Origin: Clostridiales bacterium
GTDB lineage: Bacteria; Bacillota; Clostridia; Oscillospirales; Acutalibacteraceae
Length of the DNA stretch: 64,000 bases
Direction of reading: 5' to 3'
NCBI GenBank assembly: GCA_022800315.1
Contig: JAAWQC010000004.1
Coordinates: 31,057 to 95,056 of the forward strand
Shown here: one piece after another, positions 17,313 through 25,642 of the stretch
Layout of the letters: each line of letters begins with the position of its first letter
Position numbering within the stretch: the stretch's first letter is position 1
Translations under genes and position numbers: made by a program
The notes under the pieces: model-generated
Seen by the model: only the letters and a program-made list of their open reading frames with translations
Databases searched by the model: none
What the model was told of the DNA's origin: nothing

Positions 17313-18038
17313 TTACCGCCTGTCGGCATCCCCGCCCATATAGGATAAGATGGCGGCGGCAAGTTCTCTCAGCCTCACAGCCTGTTCCCGGCCGGCCATA
17401 CGCTCCGACAGTTCCAGCCCCGCCGCCTGTTTCAGCAGGCGGCCGGCCTGCCGTTTCAGATAGGCGACTCCTTCCCTGTCGGAAGGATCCACCTTCCCCA
17501 CATAGTCACGTACATCCTCCCCCGGCGCGCCGGGAACAGATGCGGCCGGATCGTATACGGCCAGCAGGACGGTGTACAGGCGTTTTCCGTCCCTCACCGC
17601 GGGCTCCCGCAGCAGGGAAAAGCCGTTCTCACGCAGAAAGCGGCGAAGAATTTCGGGTCGGGACATGGGCTGCAGGATCAGATGATAGCGCTCGTTTTTT
17701 ACCCAGGGGGCCTCTTCCAGAATAGAAGCGATATTCTCCCCGCCCATACCGGCGATGACGATGTCGTCGGCCTCACCGGGTGATAGCACCGACAGGCCGC
17801 CTCCCAGCCGCACCTGAATCCGCCCGGATAGTCCCGTGCTCTCCACCGTCATACGGGCACGCTCCGCCGGGCCGGGCCGGATGTCGGAGGCTATCGCCGA
17901 GGGGCACACGCCCCCCTCCACCAGCGCGGCGGGCAGAAGGGCATGGTCGGTGCCCACGTCGGCCAGCCGGCTGCCCTGCCGGACGAGAGCGGCTGCGCAG
18001 GACAGCCGGGAATCCAGATGAATAGCAGAGGAAATCAT
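17313..18038 (-). CDS. trmK: tRNA (adenine22-N1)-methyltransferase TrmK
   Basis: TrmK methylates N1 of adenine 22 in the D-loop of tRNA using S-adenosylmethionine. The 241-residue protein has the Rossmann SAM-binding start RLADVGTDHALLPAAL, the family motif IVIAGMGGENI and LILQPMSRPEILRRFL, with a helical C-terminal arm. Its neighbour nif3 supports the call, as the pair is conserved. It is the first gene of a three-gene unit, 68 bp ahead of nif3. Confidence 0.93.
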   Translation of the reverse strand: MISSAIHLDSRLSCAAALVRQGSRLADVGTDHALLPAALVEGGVCPSAIASDIRPGPAERARMTVESTGLSGRIQVRLGGGLSVLSPGEADDIVIAGMGGENIASILEEAPWVKNERYHLILQPMSRPEILRRFLRENGFSLLREPAVRDGKRLYTVLLAVYDPAASVPGAPGEDVRDYVGKVDPSDREGVAYLKRQAGRLLKQAAGLELSERMAGREQAVRLRELAAAILSYMGGDADRR

Positions 18039-18081
18039 AAAGCCCTCCTAATCCGCTGCCCGATCGGTCATCCGGCGACAC

Positions 18082-18110
18082 AAAAACGGGACGGGCAAAC
18101 GCCCGTCCCG
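18082..18110 (-). terminator. Intrinsic terminator after the DUF1858 gene
   Basis: CGGGACGGGC-GTTT-GCCCGTCCCG followed by TTTTTG on the minus strand. Confidence 0.88.
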
Positions 18111-18125
18111 CCCCGCTGCCGTCCG

Positions 18126-18335
18126 TCAGGCCTTGGCGGCCAGATGCGCGTTGATCTTTTCGACCATCGCGTCGCAGTCCACACCGTGAACCTCACACGC
18201 CTGCTCCAGCGATTCCCCCCGGGCGGAGGGACAGCCGAGGCAGTGCATACCCATTTCAATGAAAAATTCAGCAGTGGACGAATCGTGATCGAGGATATCC
18301 CCGATCAGCATATCTTTGGTGATAGAATAAGCCAT
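18126..18335 (-). CDS. DUF1858 domain protein
   Basis: This 69-residue protein consists only of a DUF1858 domain, the small fold also found at the N-terminus of ScdA/YtfE-like iron-sulfur repair proteins. ITKDMLIGDILDHDSSTAEFF is followed by the two-cysteine segment MHCLGCPSARGESLEQAC. The cysteines could bind a metal or a redox partner. The ATG follows a GGAGGT-type site. It stands alone with its own terminator. The function of the free domain is unknown. Confidence 0.88.
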   Translation of the reverse strand: MAYSITKDMLIGDILDHDSSTAEFFIEMGMHCLGCPSARGESLEQACEVHGVDCDAMVEKINAHLAAKA

Positions 18336-18476
18336 ACGTTTATACCTCCTGCACTTTTATGCCTAGTGGCCATTAGTATTTGACTGTACCTGTTCTATTA
18401 TAATATGGCGCCGAAAATAATGCAAGGCGCTCCGGCGGTTTCTTCGTATATAAGGGCCTTTTCGTCTTTTCGGTGC

Positions 18477-18511
18477 AAAAAACAGCCCCGGCCGCAGGCC
18501 GGGGCTGTTTT
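18477..18511 (-). terminator. Intrinsic terminator after the zinc-ribbon gene
   Basis: AAAACAGCCCCGGCC and GGCCGGGGCTGTTTT around GCA, immediately past the stop of the minus-strand zinc-ribbon gene. Confidence 0.9.
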
Positions 18512-18522
18512 GAAGGACTCGA

Positions 18523-18801
18523 TTAGTTCTCGCCTCTCATCGAAGCAAAGCACTCGCTGCAGTACACAGGACGGTCCTCGCGGGGCTTGAAAGGAACCTT
18601 CGCTTCCTTACCGCAGTTCGCGCAGATAGCCGTGTGCATTTCACGGTCGGCTTTTCCGGCGGACTTGCGGGCATCACGGCAGGCCTTGCAGCGCTGGGGC
18701 TCGTTTACGAAGCCTTTCTCAGCATAGAATTCCTGCTCGCCGGCGGTGAACACGAATTCAGCGCCACATTCCTTACAGATCAGGGTTTTGTCTTCGTACA
18801 T
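18523..18801 (-). CDS. Small zinc-ribbon protein
   Basis: The 92-residue protein has three CxxC knuckles: LICKECG, RCKACRDARKS and AICANCGK, plus a final YCSECF. This is the pattern of the conserved clostridial 'probable zinc-ribbon' proteins. The spacing suggests two zinc sites. Its role is unknown; a nucleic-acid or ribosome-associated function is a guess. It is transcribed alone, with a tRNA-like relic in its upstream region and a terminator directly behind it. Confidence 0.85.
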   Translation of the reverse strand: MYEDKTLICKECGAEFVFTAGEQEFYAEKGFVNEPQRCKACRDARKSAGKADREMHTAICANCGKEAKVPFKPREDRPVYCSECFASMRGEN

Positions 18802-18831
18802 GGATGTTACCTCGCTTTAAGATAATAGATT

Positions 18832-18895
18832 TGCCCTGCGACGGATTCGGACCGACACCTTTGAAAACCAACGCTCTGCTTAAGCTACCCGGGCA
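18832..18895 (-). pseudogene. tRNA-like relic (degenerate tRNA, 64 nt)
   Basis: On the minus strand the segment runs from TGCCCGGGTAGC to CGCAGGGCA and has tRNA landmarks: matching acceptor ends (TGCCC/GGGCA), a TAGCTTAAGCAGAGC D-arm-like stretch, TTTTCAAA in the anticodon-loop position and GGTCCGAATCC as a T-arm. It is about 10 nt short. The D-loop lacks its GG pair and the 3' half of the anticodon stem is missing, so it should not fold as a working tRNA. No CCA is encoded. It lies in the upstream region of the zinc-ribbon gene. Confidence 0.5.
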
Positions 18896-18925
18896 TATGA
18901 AACGGCTCGCGCCGTTTTTGATAAA

Positions 18926-19531
18926 TTAGTCGACCTCATCTTCCAGAGAATCGGAGGTCAGCTTGCGGCGCACCCGCTGGAGGGCGTTATCCACCGCTTT
19001 TACGCCGGTATGGAGCAGCTGGGCGATCTCTTCATAACTGTAGGCGCCCAGATACAGCATCAACACCTGATATTCCCTATCGGTCAGGTTCTTGCGCAAA
19101 CGGCTGTGGAACTGATCCGAGTCTTCCCTTTGCTGTAAAAGGACCGCCGGATCGGTGGGTGCCGACGATTCACCGTCCCGCGCCTCTTCCCCGTCGATGC
19201 TGACCAGCTCGGACGGCGGAATATGGTGGGCGGCTGCATTGCGCCGCACAGCGGTAAGCATGCGGCGGCGGATACACACCGAGGCATAGGTACGGAAGGA
19301 CGCGCCCCCGCTCTCCTGATAGGTGCGGACGGCGGATAATAGGCCGACCAGCCCCTCCTGTTCCAAATCCTCGGTTTCCAGCCGGACACTGCGATACATG
19401 GCCACATGCTTCCGGATGATGCCGGTGTATCGCTGCACCAGCAGGGAAAAGGCATCGTCACAACCCTCATGGGCCAGCACGGCCAACTGTTCGTCGGTCA
19501 TACCGATCCCCTCACCACGGGAGAAAGCCAT
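18926..19531 (-). CDS. sigH: RNA polymerase sigma factor, SigH-like
   Basis: The 201-residue protein is a sigma-70-family factor resembling Spo0H/SigH, which in Bacillus starts sporulation and stationary-phase transcription. Region 2 shows ETEDLEQEGLVGLLSAV and SFRTYASVCIRRRMLTAV; region 4 shows LTDREYQVLMLYLGAYSYEE and VKAVDNALQRVRRKL, very close to SigH. Two starts are possible (MAFSRGEG or MTDEQ ten codons later), and both have ribosome sites; the longer was kept because of GGGGGAGG. A strong SigA promoter lies ahead. No anti-sigma gene is adjacent. Confidence 0.88.
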   Translation of the reverse strand: MAFSRGEGIGMTDEQLAVLAHEGCDDAFSLLVQRYTGIIRKHVAMYRSVRLETEDLEQEGLVGLLSAVRTYQESGGASFRTYASVCIRRRMLTAVRRNAAAHHIPPSELVSIDGEEARDGESSAPTDPAVLLQQREDSDQFHSRLRKNLTDREYQVLMLYLGAYSYEEIAQLLHTGVKAVDNALQRVRRKLTSDSLEDEVD

Positions 19532-19578
19532 ACCACCACCTCCCCCGGAAAGGAACCCACCTTCGTGGATTCCTTCCC

Positions 19579-19607
19579 ACTATAACGGATAAGATAGAAA
19601 ATGTCAA
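19579..19607 (-). promoter_or_regulatory. Promoter of sigH
   Basis: TTGACA, 17 bp and TATAGT, about 50 bp ahead of the sigma-factor start codon. Confidence 0.8.
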
Positions 19608-19743
19608 CACCATCCCGAAAATAATTATGTAAAATACCATATAATGCGCGGTGCTCTGTGCGATACCGTCAAATAACACGCATATTTTACCTTTTATATC
19701 CATAAAGGGATGCCGCCGGCATTCCGGCAGGGGGCGGTCGGAA

Positions 19744-21165
19744 TCAGCGCCCCGCCTCTTTCGCCGTCAGGAATTCGTGGATGGAACGGGCGGCGTGCTT
19801 GCCCGCACCCATGGCGAGAATAACGGTGGCCGCACCGGTCACGGCGTCACCGCCCGCGTACACCCCCTGCCGGGTGGTGCGCATGGTGTCCTCGTCCACG
19901 ATGAGGCATCCGCGTCGGTTGACCTCCAGGCCGGGCGTGGTGGCGCGGATCAGCGGATTGGGCGAATTGCCGATGGCCGCGATAATCAGATCGGCGTTTA
20001 CCACATGCTCACTGCCCTCTACCGGCAGCGGACGGCGCCGGCCCGACTCGTCGGGCTCGCCCAGCTCCATTTTCACACAGGACAGGCCCACGGCGGCTCC
20101 GTTTTCATCCCCCTCTACGCGGACAGGTGCGGTCAGGAACCGGAAAACGATCCCTTCCTCCCTAGCGTGATGCACCTCCTCCAGACGGGCGGGCATCTCC
20201 TCCTCACCGCGGCGGTAGACCACGGTCACCTCCTTCGCCCCCAGGCGCTTGGCGCAGCGCGCGGCATCCATGGCCACGTTTCCTCCGCCCACCACGGCAA
20301 CCCGTTCGGCCCGCTTGATGGGGGTGTCGTAATCGTCGCGGTAAGCCTTCATCAAATTGACGCGGGTGAGGAATTCGTTGGCGGACATCACCCCCAGCAG
20401 CCCTTCGCCGGGGATGCCGAGGAAGCCGGGCAATCCCGCGCCGCTGCCCACAAAAACCGCTTCGAAGCCGTCCTCAAACAGCTCGTCGACCGACAGGATG
20501 CGGCCGATGACCATGTTGGTTTCGATACGGACCCCCAGCTGTTTGAGGTTCTCGACCTCCCGCTGGACGATGGCCTTGGGCAGGCGGAATTCGGGGATGC
20601 CGTACATCAGCACCCCGCCCGCCGTATGGAACGCCTCGAAGACGGTGACCGCATAGCCCAGCCGCGCCAGATCGCCCGCGCAGGTCAGGCCGGAGGGACC
20701 GGACCCGATGACGGCTACCTGTCGTCCGCCGGCAATCGGAAAAGAGGCCGAAGCTTTCGCTTTATCCCCCTCTTTATCCGCCGCCATATGCCGGTCGGCG
20801 GCAAACCGCTCCAGACGGCCGATAGCCACCGGCTCGCCCTTCAGGCCACGCACGCATTGGGATTCACACTGATTTTCCTGCGGACAGACCCGCCCGCATA
20901 CGGCGGGCAGGGAGTTGGTCTCGGTGATTTTCCCATAAGCGCCCTCGTAATCCCCCTCGACGATGAGGGCGATGAAATCGGGGATCTGCACGTTGACCGG
21001 GCAGCCCTCGACACAGGGCCGGTTTTTGCAGTGGAGGCACCGCTGCGCCTCGTTTACGGCCATCTCCTCGGTATATCCCAGTGCCACCTCGTCAAAATTC
21101 GCCGCGCGGCGCAGCGGTTCCTGTTCCGGCATCGGTGTTTTTTTGGTTTGTCTGTTGATTGCCAT
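19744..21165 (-). CDS. nfnB: NfnB: large subunit of NADH-dependent ferredoxin:NADP+ oxidoreductase
   Basis: NfnAB couples NADPH, NADH and ferredoxin by flavin-based electron bifurcation. The 473-residue protein has the GltD-like architecture: an N-terminal double [4Fe-4S] region (RCLHCKNRPCVEGCP and CGRVCPQENQCESQC), an FAD site at GSGPSGLTCAGDLA and an NAD(P) site at VVGGGNVAMDAARCAKRLG. Alone it would be called a glutamate synthase small chain; the adjacent NfnA-type gene 37 bp upstream makes NfnB the better call. Both genes share one promoter. Confidence 0.9.
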   Translation of the reverse strand: MAINRQTKKTPMPEQEPLRRAANFDEVALGYTEEMAVNEAQRCLHCKNRPCVEGCPVNVQIPDFIALIVEGDYEGAYGKITETNSLPAVCGRVCPQENQCESQCVRGLKGEPVAIGRLERFAADRHMAADKEGDKAKASASFPIAGGRQVAVIGSGPSGLTCAGDLARLGYAVTVFEAFHTAGGVLMYGIPEFRLPKAIVQREVENLKQLGVRIETNMVIGRILSVDELFEDGFEAVFVGSGAGLPGFLGIPGEGLLGVMSANEFLTRVNLMKAYRDDYDTPIKRAERVAVVGGGNVAMDAARCAKRLGAKEVTVVYRRGEEEMPARLEEVHHAREEGIVFRFLTAPVRVEGDENGAAVGLSCVKMELGEPDESGRRRPLPVEGSEHVVNADLIIAAIGNSPNPLIRATTPGLEVNRRGCLIVDEDTMRTTRQGVYAGGDAVTGAATVILAMGAGKHAARSIHEFLTAKEAGR

Positions 21166-21202
21166 TGATTCTCCCTAACCTTTCCGGTGGTCTATCGTGT
21201 GT

Positions 21203-22036
21203 TCAGCCCTGCCGGCCCTCCTCAAAAAGCAGGCGACAGGCGTGTTCCTGCTCGCGGTACTGGCCCGCCCGCTTCATTGACTCATCCCAGTCGATCTGAT
21301 GGGCGTCGAACTCGGGGCCGTCGACGCAGGCGAACTTTGTCTCGCCTCCTACCGTCAGGCGGCAGCCGCCGCACATACCAGTGCCGTCGATCATGATCGG
21401 GTTCATGCTGATTACCGTTTTTACCCCATAGGGACGGGTCAGCTCAGCCACCGCCCTCATCATGGGCAGGGGGCCGATGGCCACCACCAGGTCGATATCC
21501 TTCTCCGTGTCCAGCAGCTCTTTCAGCCGGACGGTGACAAACCCCTTGTTGCCGTTGGAGCCGTCGTCGGTCATGACCGACAGACGGTCGCTGACAGCGG
21601 CCATTTCCTCTTCCAGCATGACGATATCTTTATTGCGGAAGCCCGCCACCATGTCCACCTGTGTCCCCAGGGCGTGGAGGGCTTTCGCCTCGGGATACGC
21701 GATGGCGCAGCCCACACCGCCGCCGACCACCACCGCGTGCCGCACCCCGTCCAGCTCCGCCGCTTTGCCCAGAGGGCCGGCAAAATCCAGCAGGGCGTCC
21801 CCCTGCTCCAGGGTATCCAGCAGCAGGGTGGTTTTCCCCACCTTCTGATAGATGATGGTGACCGTACCTGCCTGGGGATCGGTCTCCGCGATGGTCAGCG
21901 GGATGCGCTCCCCCGTCTCGTTTACCCGCAGGATGATGAACTGGCCGGCCTTCGCCTTGCGGGCGATGAGGGGGGCTTCAATCTTCATCATGGTAACCGA
22001 CGGGTTGAGAGGACGCTTGTATGTAATCGTGTACAT
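21203..22036 (-). CDS. nfnA: NfnA: small FAD/[2Fe-2S] subunit of the Nfn complex
   Basis: This 277-residue protein is of the dihydroorotate-dehydrogenase electron-transfer (PyrK-like) type: an FAD domain with ERIPLTIAETD, an NAD-binding segment HAVVVGGGVGCAIAYPEAKAL, and the C-terminal cysteine cluster DGTGMCGGCRLTV...KFACVDGPEF for a [2Fe-2S] centre. Next to nfnB it completes the bifurcating transhydrogenase common in anaerobic Clostridia. A strong promoter lies 48 bp ahead of its ATG. A sulfide-dehydrogenase role is the older alternative name for the same complex. Confidence 0.9.
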   Translation of the reverse strand: MYTITYKRPLNPSVTMMKIEAPLIARKAKAGQFIILRVNETGERIPLTIAETDPQAGTVTIIYQKVGKTTLLLDTLEQGDALLDFAGPLGKAAELDGVRHAVVVGGGVGCAIAYPEAKALHALGTQVDMVAGFRNKDIVMLEEEMAAVSDRLSVMTDDGSNGNKGFVTVRLKELLDTEKDIDLVVAIGPLPMMRAVAELTRPYGVKTVISMNPIMIDGTGMCGGCRLTVGGETKFACVDGPEFDAHQIDWDESMKRAGQYREQEHACRLLFEEGRQG

Positions 22037-22083
22037 GATACCGGCTCCTTGATCGTTCAGTTTATTGCAGAGTAAATCACTTT

Positions 22084-22112
22084 ATCATACCACTTTAAAG
22101 GACTCAAATCAA
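22084..22112 (-). promoter_or_regulatory. Promoter of nfnAB
   Basis: TTGATT, 17 bp and TATGAT on the minus strand; transcription would start near 22077. Confidence 0.75.
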
Positions 22113-22189
22113 TAGTTCTCAAAACCAGGGAGCCTTTCCTGTTCAGGAAACGCACGGCTTCCAGCCGCTCGGGGGTAAAGTTCCCCCTC

Positions 22190-22218
22190 TTGCCCCCTCT
22201 CGCTAAATATGGTATAAA
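22190..22218 (+). promoter_or_regulatory. Promoter of the azlCD leader
   Basis: TTGCCC, 17 bp and TATAAA on the plus strand. With a start near 22225 it would give a leader of about 420 nt before azlC. Confidence 0.55.
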
Positions 22219-22224
22219 TGTCCG

Positions 22225-22645
22225 CAGAACGCCTTGCCGGTGGTTGCCGTCTGCAGTCTATGCAGGAAAATTCCGTTAGGAATTTTTAAGACCACCGCCG
22301 GTAAGCGATGGAATACCGAGGCGTTGGACGGTGGTTGCCGTCTACAGTCTATGCAGGAAAATTCCGTTAGGAATTTTTAAGACCACCGCCGGTAAGCGAT
22401 GGAATACCGAGGCGTTGGGCGGTGGTCACAGACTGGAAGAATCTCCTTTCGGGACGAAGTCTGTCCCCGAAGGTAAAGGAAGAATTACAAAGGAATTCTT
22501 CAGCGCCGGTTCCCTGTAAGGTATCTTGACTTGGGGACGTACAGGAACCGGTGACCGCGCCGGGTATTCTTCCAGGCGGATAAAAATTTATGGTACACTA
22601 GGGACACAAACAGGCTTTGTAAAGGGGCCGGAGGAGGGAAACAGG
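22225..22645 (+). promoter_or_regulatory. Long structured leader RNA of azlCD (unidentified)
   Basis: The region has no supportable gene but dense secondary structure. After the tandem 91-nt units come CCTTTCGGGAC/GTCCCCGAAGG, then two competing partners for one sequence: GAAGAAT (22435) and GAAGAATT (22480) can each pair with AATTCTTC at about 22494. A long stem of CCGGTTCC and TGTA with TACAGGAACCGG (22505-22550) follows. Alternative pairings of this kind are typical of cis-regulatory RNA. No match to a remembered riboswitch consensus was found, and a full T-box is absent (only GGTGACCGCG near 22550 is reminiscent). Confidence 0.5.
22238..22426 (+). repeat. Tandem duplication of a 91-bp structured unit
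   Basis: Copy 1 (22238-22328) and copy 2 (22329-22419) differ at only two bases, and the first seven bases of a third copy follow. Each unit contains a closing stem GGTGGT/ACCACC, a hairpin CTGCA/TGCAG (disturbed by G to A in copy 2), a hairpin AAAATTCC-GTTA-GGAATTTT and a hairpin CGGTA/TACCG. Confidence 0.92.
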
Positions 22646-23377
22646 ATGAAACGCCCGTTGTGGGAAGGCTTCCGCGACACCATTCCGCTGGGAATCGGGG
22701 TGGTGTTGTATGGCGTGGTTTACGGCATGCTGGGACGGCAGGGCGGCGTGCCCTTCTGGTTCATCCTCGGCATGTCCCTGCTGGTATTCGCCGGTTCCTC
22801 CCAGATGGCGGCGGTGGAGCTGCTGGTATCCGGTGCGGGTCCCCTGTCCACCGTACTGACCATCTTTGTGGTCAACCTGCGGCATGTGGTGATGGGGGCC
22901 GACCTATCCCGTTTTCTGACCGGTGCCAAAGGGCGGGAACGGGCCGTCAACGCCTTCTTCCTCACCGACGAGATATACGCGGTCACCTACACCCATTTTC
23001 GTTCCTCCCCGCTCCCCTCCGCCGGACGACGGGATATGGTCTACATGCGGGGCAGCGGACTGTGCATCTACAGCTTTTGGGCGCTGTCGGGAGCGGCGGG
23101 TTATCTGGGAGGACAGCTGGTCCCCCCGCTGCTGGAGCCGGCGCTGGGCTTCGCCATGTCGGCGGTATTCCTCGCCATGCTGCTTCCCCTGATCCGCGAT
23201 CTCCCCACCCTTGCCTCGGTGCTGGTATCCGCTGTGACGGCGGTGGCCGGCTATCTGTGGCTGCCGGGGAAGTGGTACATCCTGCTGGCGGCGCTGGCCG
23301 GGTGCCTGGCCGGGTTTCTCTGCGGGGAGTGGAAGCTGAGCCATGCTTCGGGACGGGATAAGGAGGCGGGACGATGA
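22646..23377 (+). CDS. azlC: AzlC family branched-chain amino acid exporter, large subunit
   Basis: AzlC with AzlD forms an exporter of branched-chain amino acids and analogues such as azaleucine. This 243-residue membrane protein begins with the family signature GFRDTIPLGIGVVLYG and has further conserved segments FAGSSQMAAVELL and VVNLRHVVMGADLS; six to eight hydrophobic helices are visible. The track ORF begins 40 codons earlier; ATG 22646 was chosen because GGAGGAGGG precedes it and homology begins there. azlD overlaps its stop by four bases (ATGA), and a long structured leader lies upstream. Confidence 0.9.
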   Translation: MKRPLWEGFRDTIPLGIGVVLYGVVYGMLGRQGGVPFWFILGMSLLVFAGSSQMAAVELLVSGAGPLSTVLTIFVVNLRHVVMGADLSRFLTGAKGRERAVNAFFLTDEIYAVTYTHFRSSPLPSAGRRDMVYMRGSGLCIYSFWALSGAAGYLGGQLVPPLLEPALGFAMSAVFLAMLLPLIRDLPTLASVLVSAVTAVAGYLWLPGKWYILLAALAGCLAGFLCGEWKLSHASGRDKEAGR

Positions 23378-23697
23378 CCACCTGGCAGTATCTCATCGCC
23401 CTGCTCGGCTGTGCCGCCGCCACCTATCTGACCCGCGCGCCCGCCCTGCTGCTGTCCGACAGGATACGTCTCCCCCAGCGCCTGCTGCGGTTCATGGGGT
23501 ATATCGGCCCGGCGGTCATCACCGCCCTGATCGCCCCTTCCCTGTTCGCGCCCGAAGGCGCGCTCAACCTGAACCCGGTGACCAATCTCTATCTCCCGGC
23601 GGCGCTGGTCACCGCCGTGGTCTTCCTGCTGTGGAAAAAGCCGCTGCCGGCTATCCTGGCCGGTATGACGGCAGCATTTCTTCTGTCACTGCTGTAA
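23374..23697 (+). CDS. azlD: AzlD family small subunit of the branched-chain amino acid exporter
   Basis: This 107-residue, very hydrophobic protein has the AzlD pattern: ATYLTRAPALLLSDRIRLP, then MGYIGPAVITALIAPSL and three to four membrane helices. It overlaps azlC through ATGA, so translation is coupled. It acts with AzlC in the cytoplasmic membrane. A terminator follows the stop codon. Confidence 0.9.
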   Translation: MTTWQYLIALLGCAAATYLTRAPALLLSDRIRLPQRLLRFMGYIGPAVITALIAPSLFAPEGALNLNPVTNLYLPAALVTAVVFLLWKKPLPAILAGMTAAFLLSLL

Positions 23698-23717
23698 GAT
23701 GGATTATTGAGCAACAA

Positions 23718-23754
23718 ACAGGCCCTTTTCCCGTATGTCGGGAAAAGGGCCTGT
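23718..23754. terminator. Bidirectional terminator between azlD and the ABC exporter
   Basis: ACAGGCCCTTTTCCC pairs with GGGAAAAGGGCCTGT; it separates the convergent azlCD and ABC exporter units. Confidence 0.9.
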
Positions 23755-23767
23755 ATTTATGAAACAC

Positions 23768-25642
23768 CTACACGGCTTCTGCCTGTTCGAACTGGGAGTT
23801 GTACAGATTGGCGTAGAAACCGCCCGCGGCCAGCAGGTCGTCGTGGGTGCCCTGCTCCACGATATCGCCGTCCTTCATGACCAGGATCAGGTCGGCGTCG
23901 CGGATGGTGGACAGGCGGTGGGCGATGACGAAGCTGGTGCGCCCCTTCATCAAGTTATCCATCGCCTTTTGGATACGGACCTCGGTGCGGGTATCCACCG
24001 AACTGGTGGCCTCGTCGAGTATCAGGATGGGCGGATCGGCCAGAATAGCGCGGGCGATGGTCAGCAGCTGCTTCTGGCCCTGGGAGACGTTGCCCGCCTC
24101 CTCGTTCAGCTCCATGTCGTAGCCGCCGGCCAGGGTCTGGATGAAGTGGTGGACGTGGGCGGCTTTGGCGGCCTCTACCACCTGCTCATCGGTGGCGTCC
24201 AGCCGGCCGTAGCGGATGTTCTCCCGGATGGAGCCGTTGAACAGCCACGTATCCTGCAGCACCATGCCGAACATCTGGCGCAGCTCGCTGCGGTTGAAGT
24301 CCTTCACGTTATGGCCGTCCACCAGAATCTCGCCCGCGCCCACATCATAGAAACGCATGAGCAGCTTGACCATGGTGGTCTTGCCCGCGCCGGTGGGGCC
24401 GACGATGGCCACCTTCTGCCCCGGTTTGACCGAGGCGGTGAAGTTGTGGATGATGGTCTTTTCGGGGGTGTAGCCAAACTGCACGTTTTTGAACTCCACC
24501 GCACCGGTCAGGCCCTCGATGGACACGGCGTTCTCGGCCGTCTGATCCTCTTCTTCCTCATCGAGGAATTCGAAGACCCGCTCCGCCGCCGCCGCGGTGG
24601 ACTGGAGCAGGTTGGCCACCTGCGCCACCTGCGCGATGGGCTGGTTGAACATTCGGACATACTGGATGAACGACTGGATATCGCCCACCTCGATGGAATT
24701 TTTGATGACCAGCCAGCCGCCCAGGATGGAGACCATGACATAACCCAGGTTGCCGATGAACATCATCAATGGCTGCATCATGCCCGACAGGAACTGGGAT
24801 TTCCAGGCGGAGCTGTACAGGGTATCGTTGAGCTGATTGAACTTATCGGTCACATCCTTCTCGCCGTTGAAGGCGCGCACAATGTTGTGACCGCCGTAGA
24901 CCTCTTCCACTTCGCCGTTGACGTGGCCCAGATACTCCTGCTGAGAGCGGAAATATTTCTGCGAGCGCTTGACGATCAGGGAGATGAGCAGCATGGAGAC
25001 CGGCAGGATGAGCAGTGAAACCAGCGTCATCACCCAGCTGATGGAAAACATCATAACCAGCACGCCGATGACGGTGGTGATCGAGGTGATGACCTGCGTC
25101 ATGCTCTGGTTGAGGCTCTGGCTGAGGGTGTCCACATCATTGGTCACGCGGGACAGCACCTCGCCGTGGGTACGGGTCTCAAAGTACTTCATGGGCATGC
25201 GGTTGATCTTCAGCGAGATCGACTGCCGCAGGTTATAGGAAACCTTCTGCGACACGCCGGTCATGATATAGCCCTGGATGAAGGCGAACAGGCTGCTGAC
25301 GATATACAGCACCAGCAGTTTGATGAGAATTTCGCCGATTTTGCCGAAATCAATGCCCGTGCTGCCGTCGCCGCTGATCTTGCCCATCAGGCCGTTAAAT
25401 ATCTCGGTGGTGGCGCTGCCCATGATTTTGGGGCCGATGATGGAAAAGGCGGCGCTGCCAATGGCGAAAATGACGACCAGCAGGACGGCGATGCGGTATT
25501 TCCCCAGATACTGGAACAGCTTGCCCATGGTGCCCTTGAAGTCCTTGGCTTTTTCGCCCGAACCCATGTGTCCGCCAGGACCGTGGCCCGGTCCATGGCC
25601 GAAGGGCCCGCCGCGTCGGGTGCCCTGTTTGGTATTACTCAT
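23768..25642 (-). CDS. ABC exporter half-transporter (canonical ATPase site), multidrug type
   Basis: This 624-residue MdlB-like protein has an N-terminal six-helix membrane domain and a C-terminal nucleotide-binding domain: Walker A GPTGAGKTT, signature NVSQGQKQLL, and Walker B ILILDEATSSVD with the catalytic glutamate present. The first ~35 residues are Gly/His-rich (GHGPGHGPGGHMG). It overlaps the upstream half-transporter by eight bases and should form a heterodimer with it. The MarR gene at the head of the operon suggests induction by toxic compounds, so export of drugs or lipids is likely. The substrate is unknown. Confidence 0.9.
   Translation of the reverse strand: MSNTKQGTRRGGPFGHGPGHGPGGHMGSGEKAKDFKGTMGKLFQYLGKYRIAVLLVVIFAIGSAAFSIIGPKIMGSATTEIFNGLMGKISGDGSTGIDFGKIGEILIKLLVLYIVSSLFAFIQGYIMTGVSQKVSYNLRQSISLKINRMPMKYFETRTHGEVLSRVTNDVDTLSQSLNQSMTQVITSITTVIGVLVMMFSISWVMTLVSLLILPVSMLLISLIVKRSQKYFRSQQEYLGHVNGEVEEVYGGHNIVRAFNGEKDVTDKFNQLNDTLYSSAWKSQFLSGMMQPLMMFIGNLGYVMVSILGGWLVIKNSIEVGDIQSFIQYVRMFNQPIAQVAQVANLLQSTAAAAERVFEFLDEEEEDQTAENAVSIEGLTGAVEFKNVQFGYTPEKTIIHNFTASVKPGQKVAIVGPTGAGKTTMVKLLMRFYDVGAGEILVDGHNVKDFNRSELRQMFGMVLQDTWLFNGSIRENIRYGRLDATDEQVVEAAKAAHVHHFIQTLAGGYDMELNEEAGNVSQGQKQLLTIARAILADPPILILDEATSSVDTRTEVRIQKAMDNLMKGRTSFVIAHRLSTIRDADLILVMKDGDIVEQGTHDDLLAAGGFYANLYNSQFEQAEAV

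Noticed and set aside
22545-22600. T-box-like GGTGACCGCG in the azlCD leader
   Set aside because: The core lacks the variable base of TGGNACC, no Stem I specifier region was found, and the following hairpin has no T-run.
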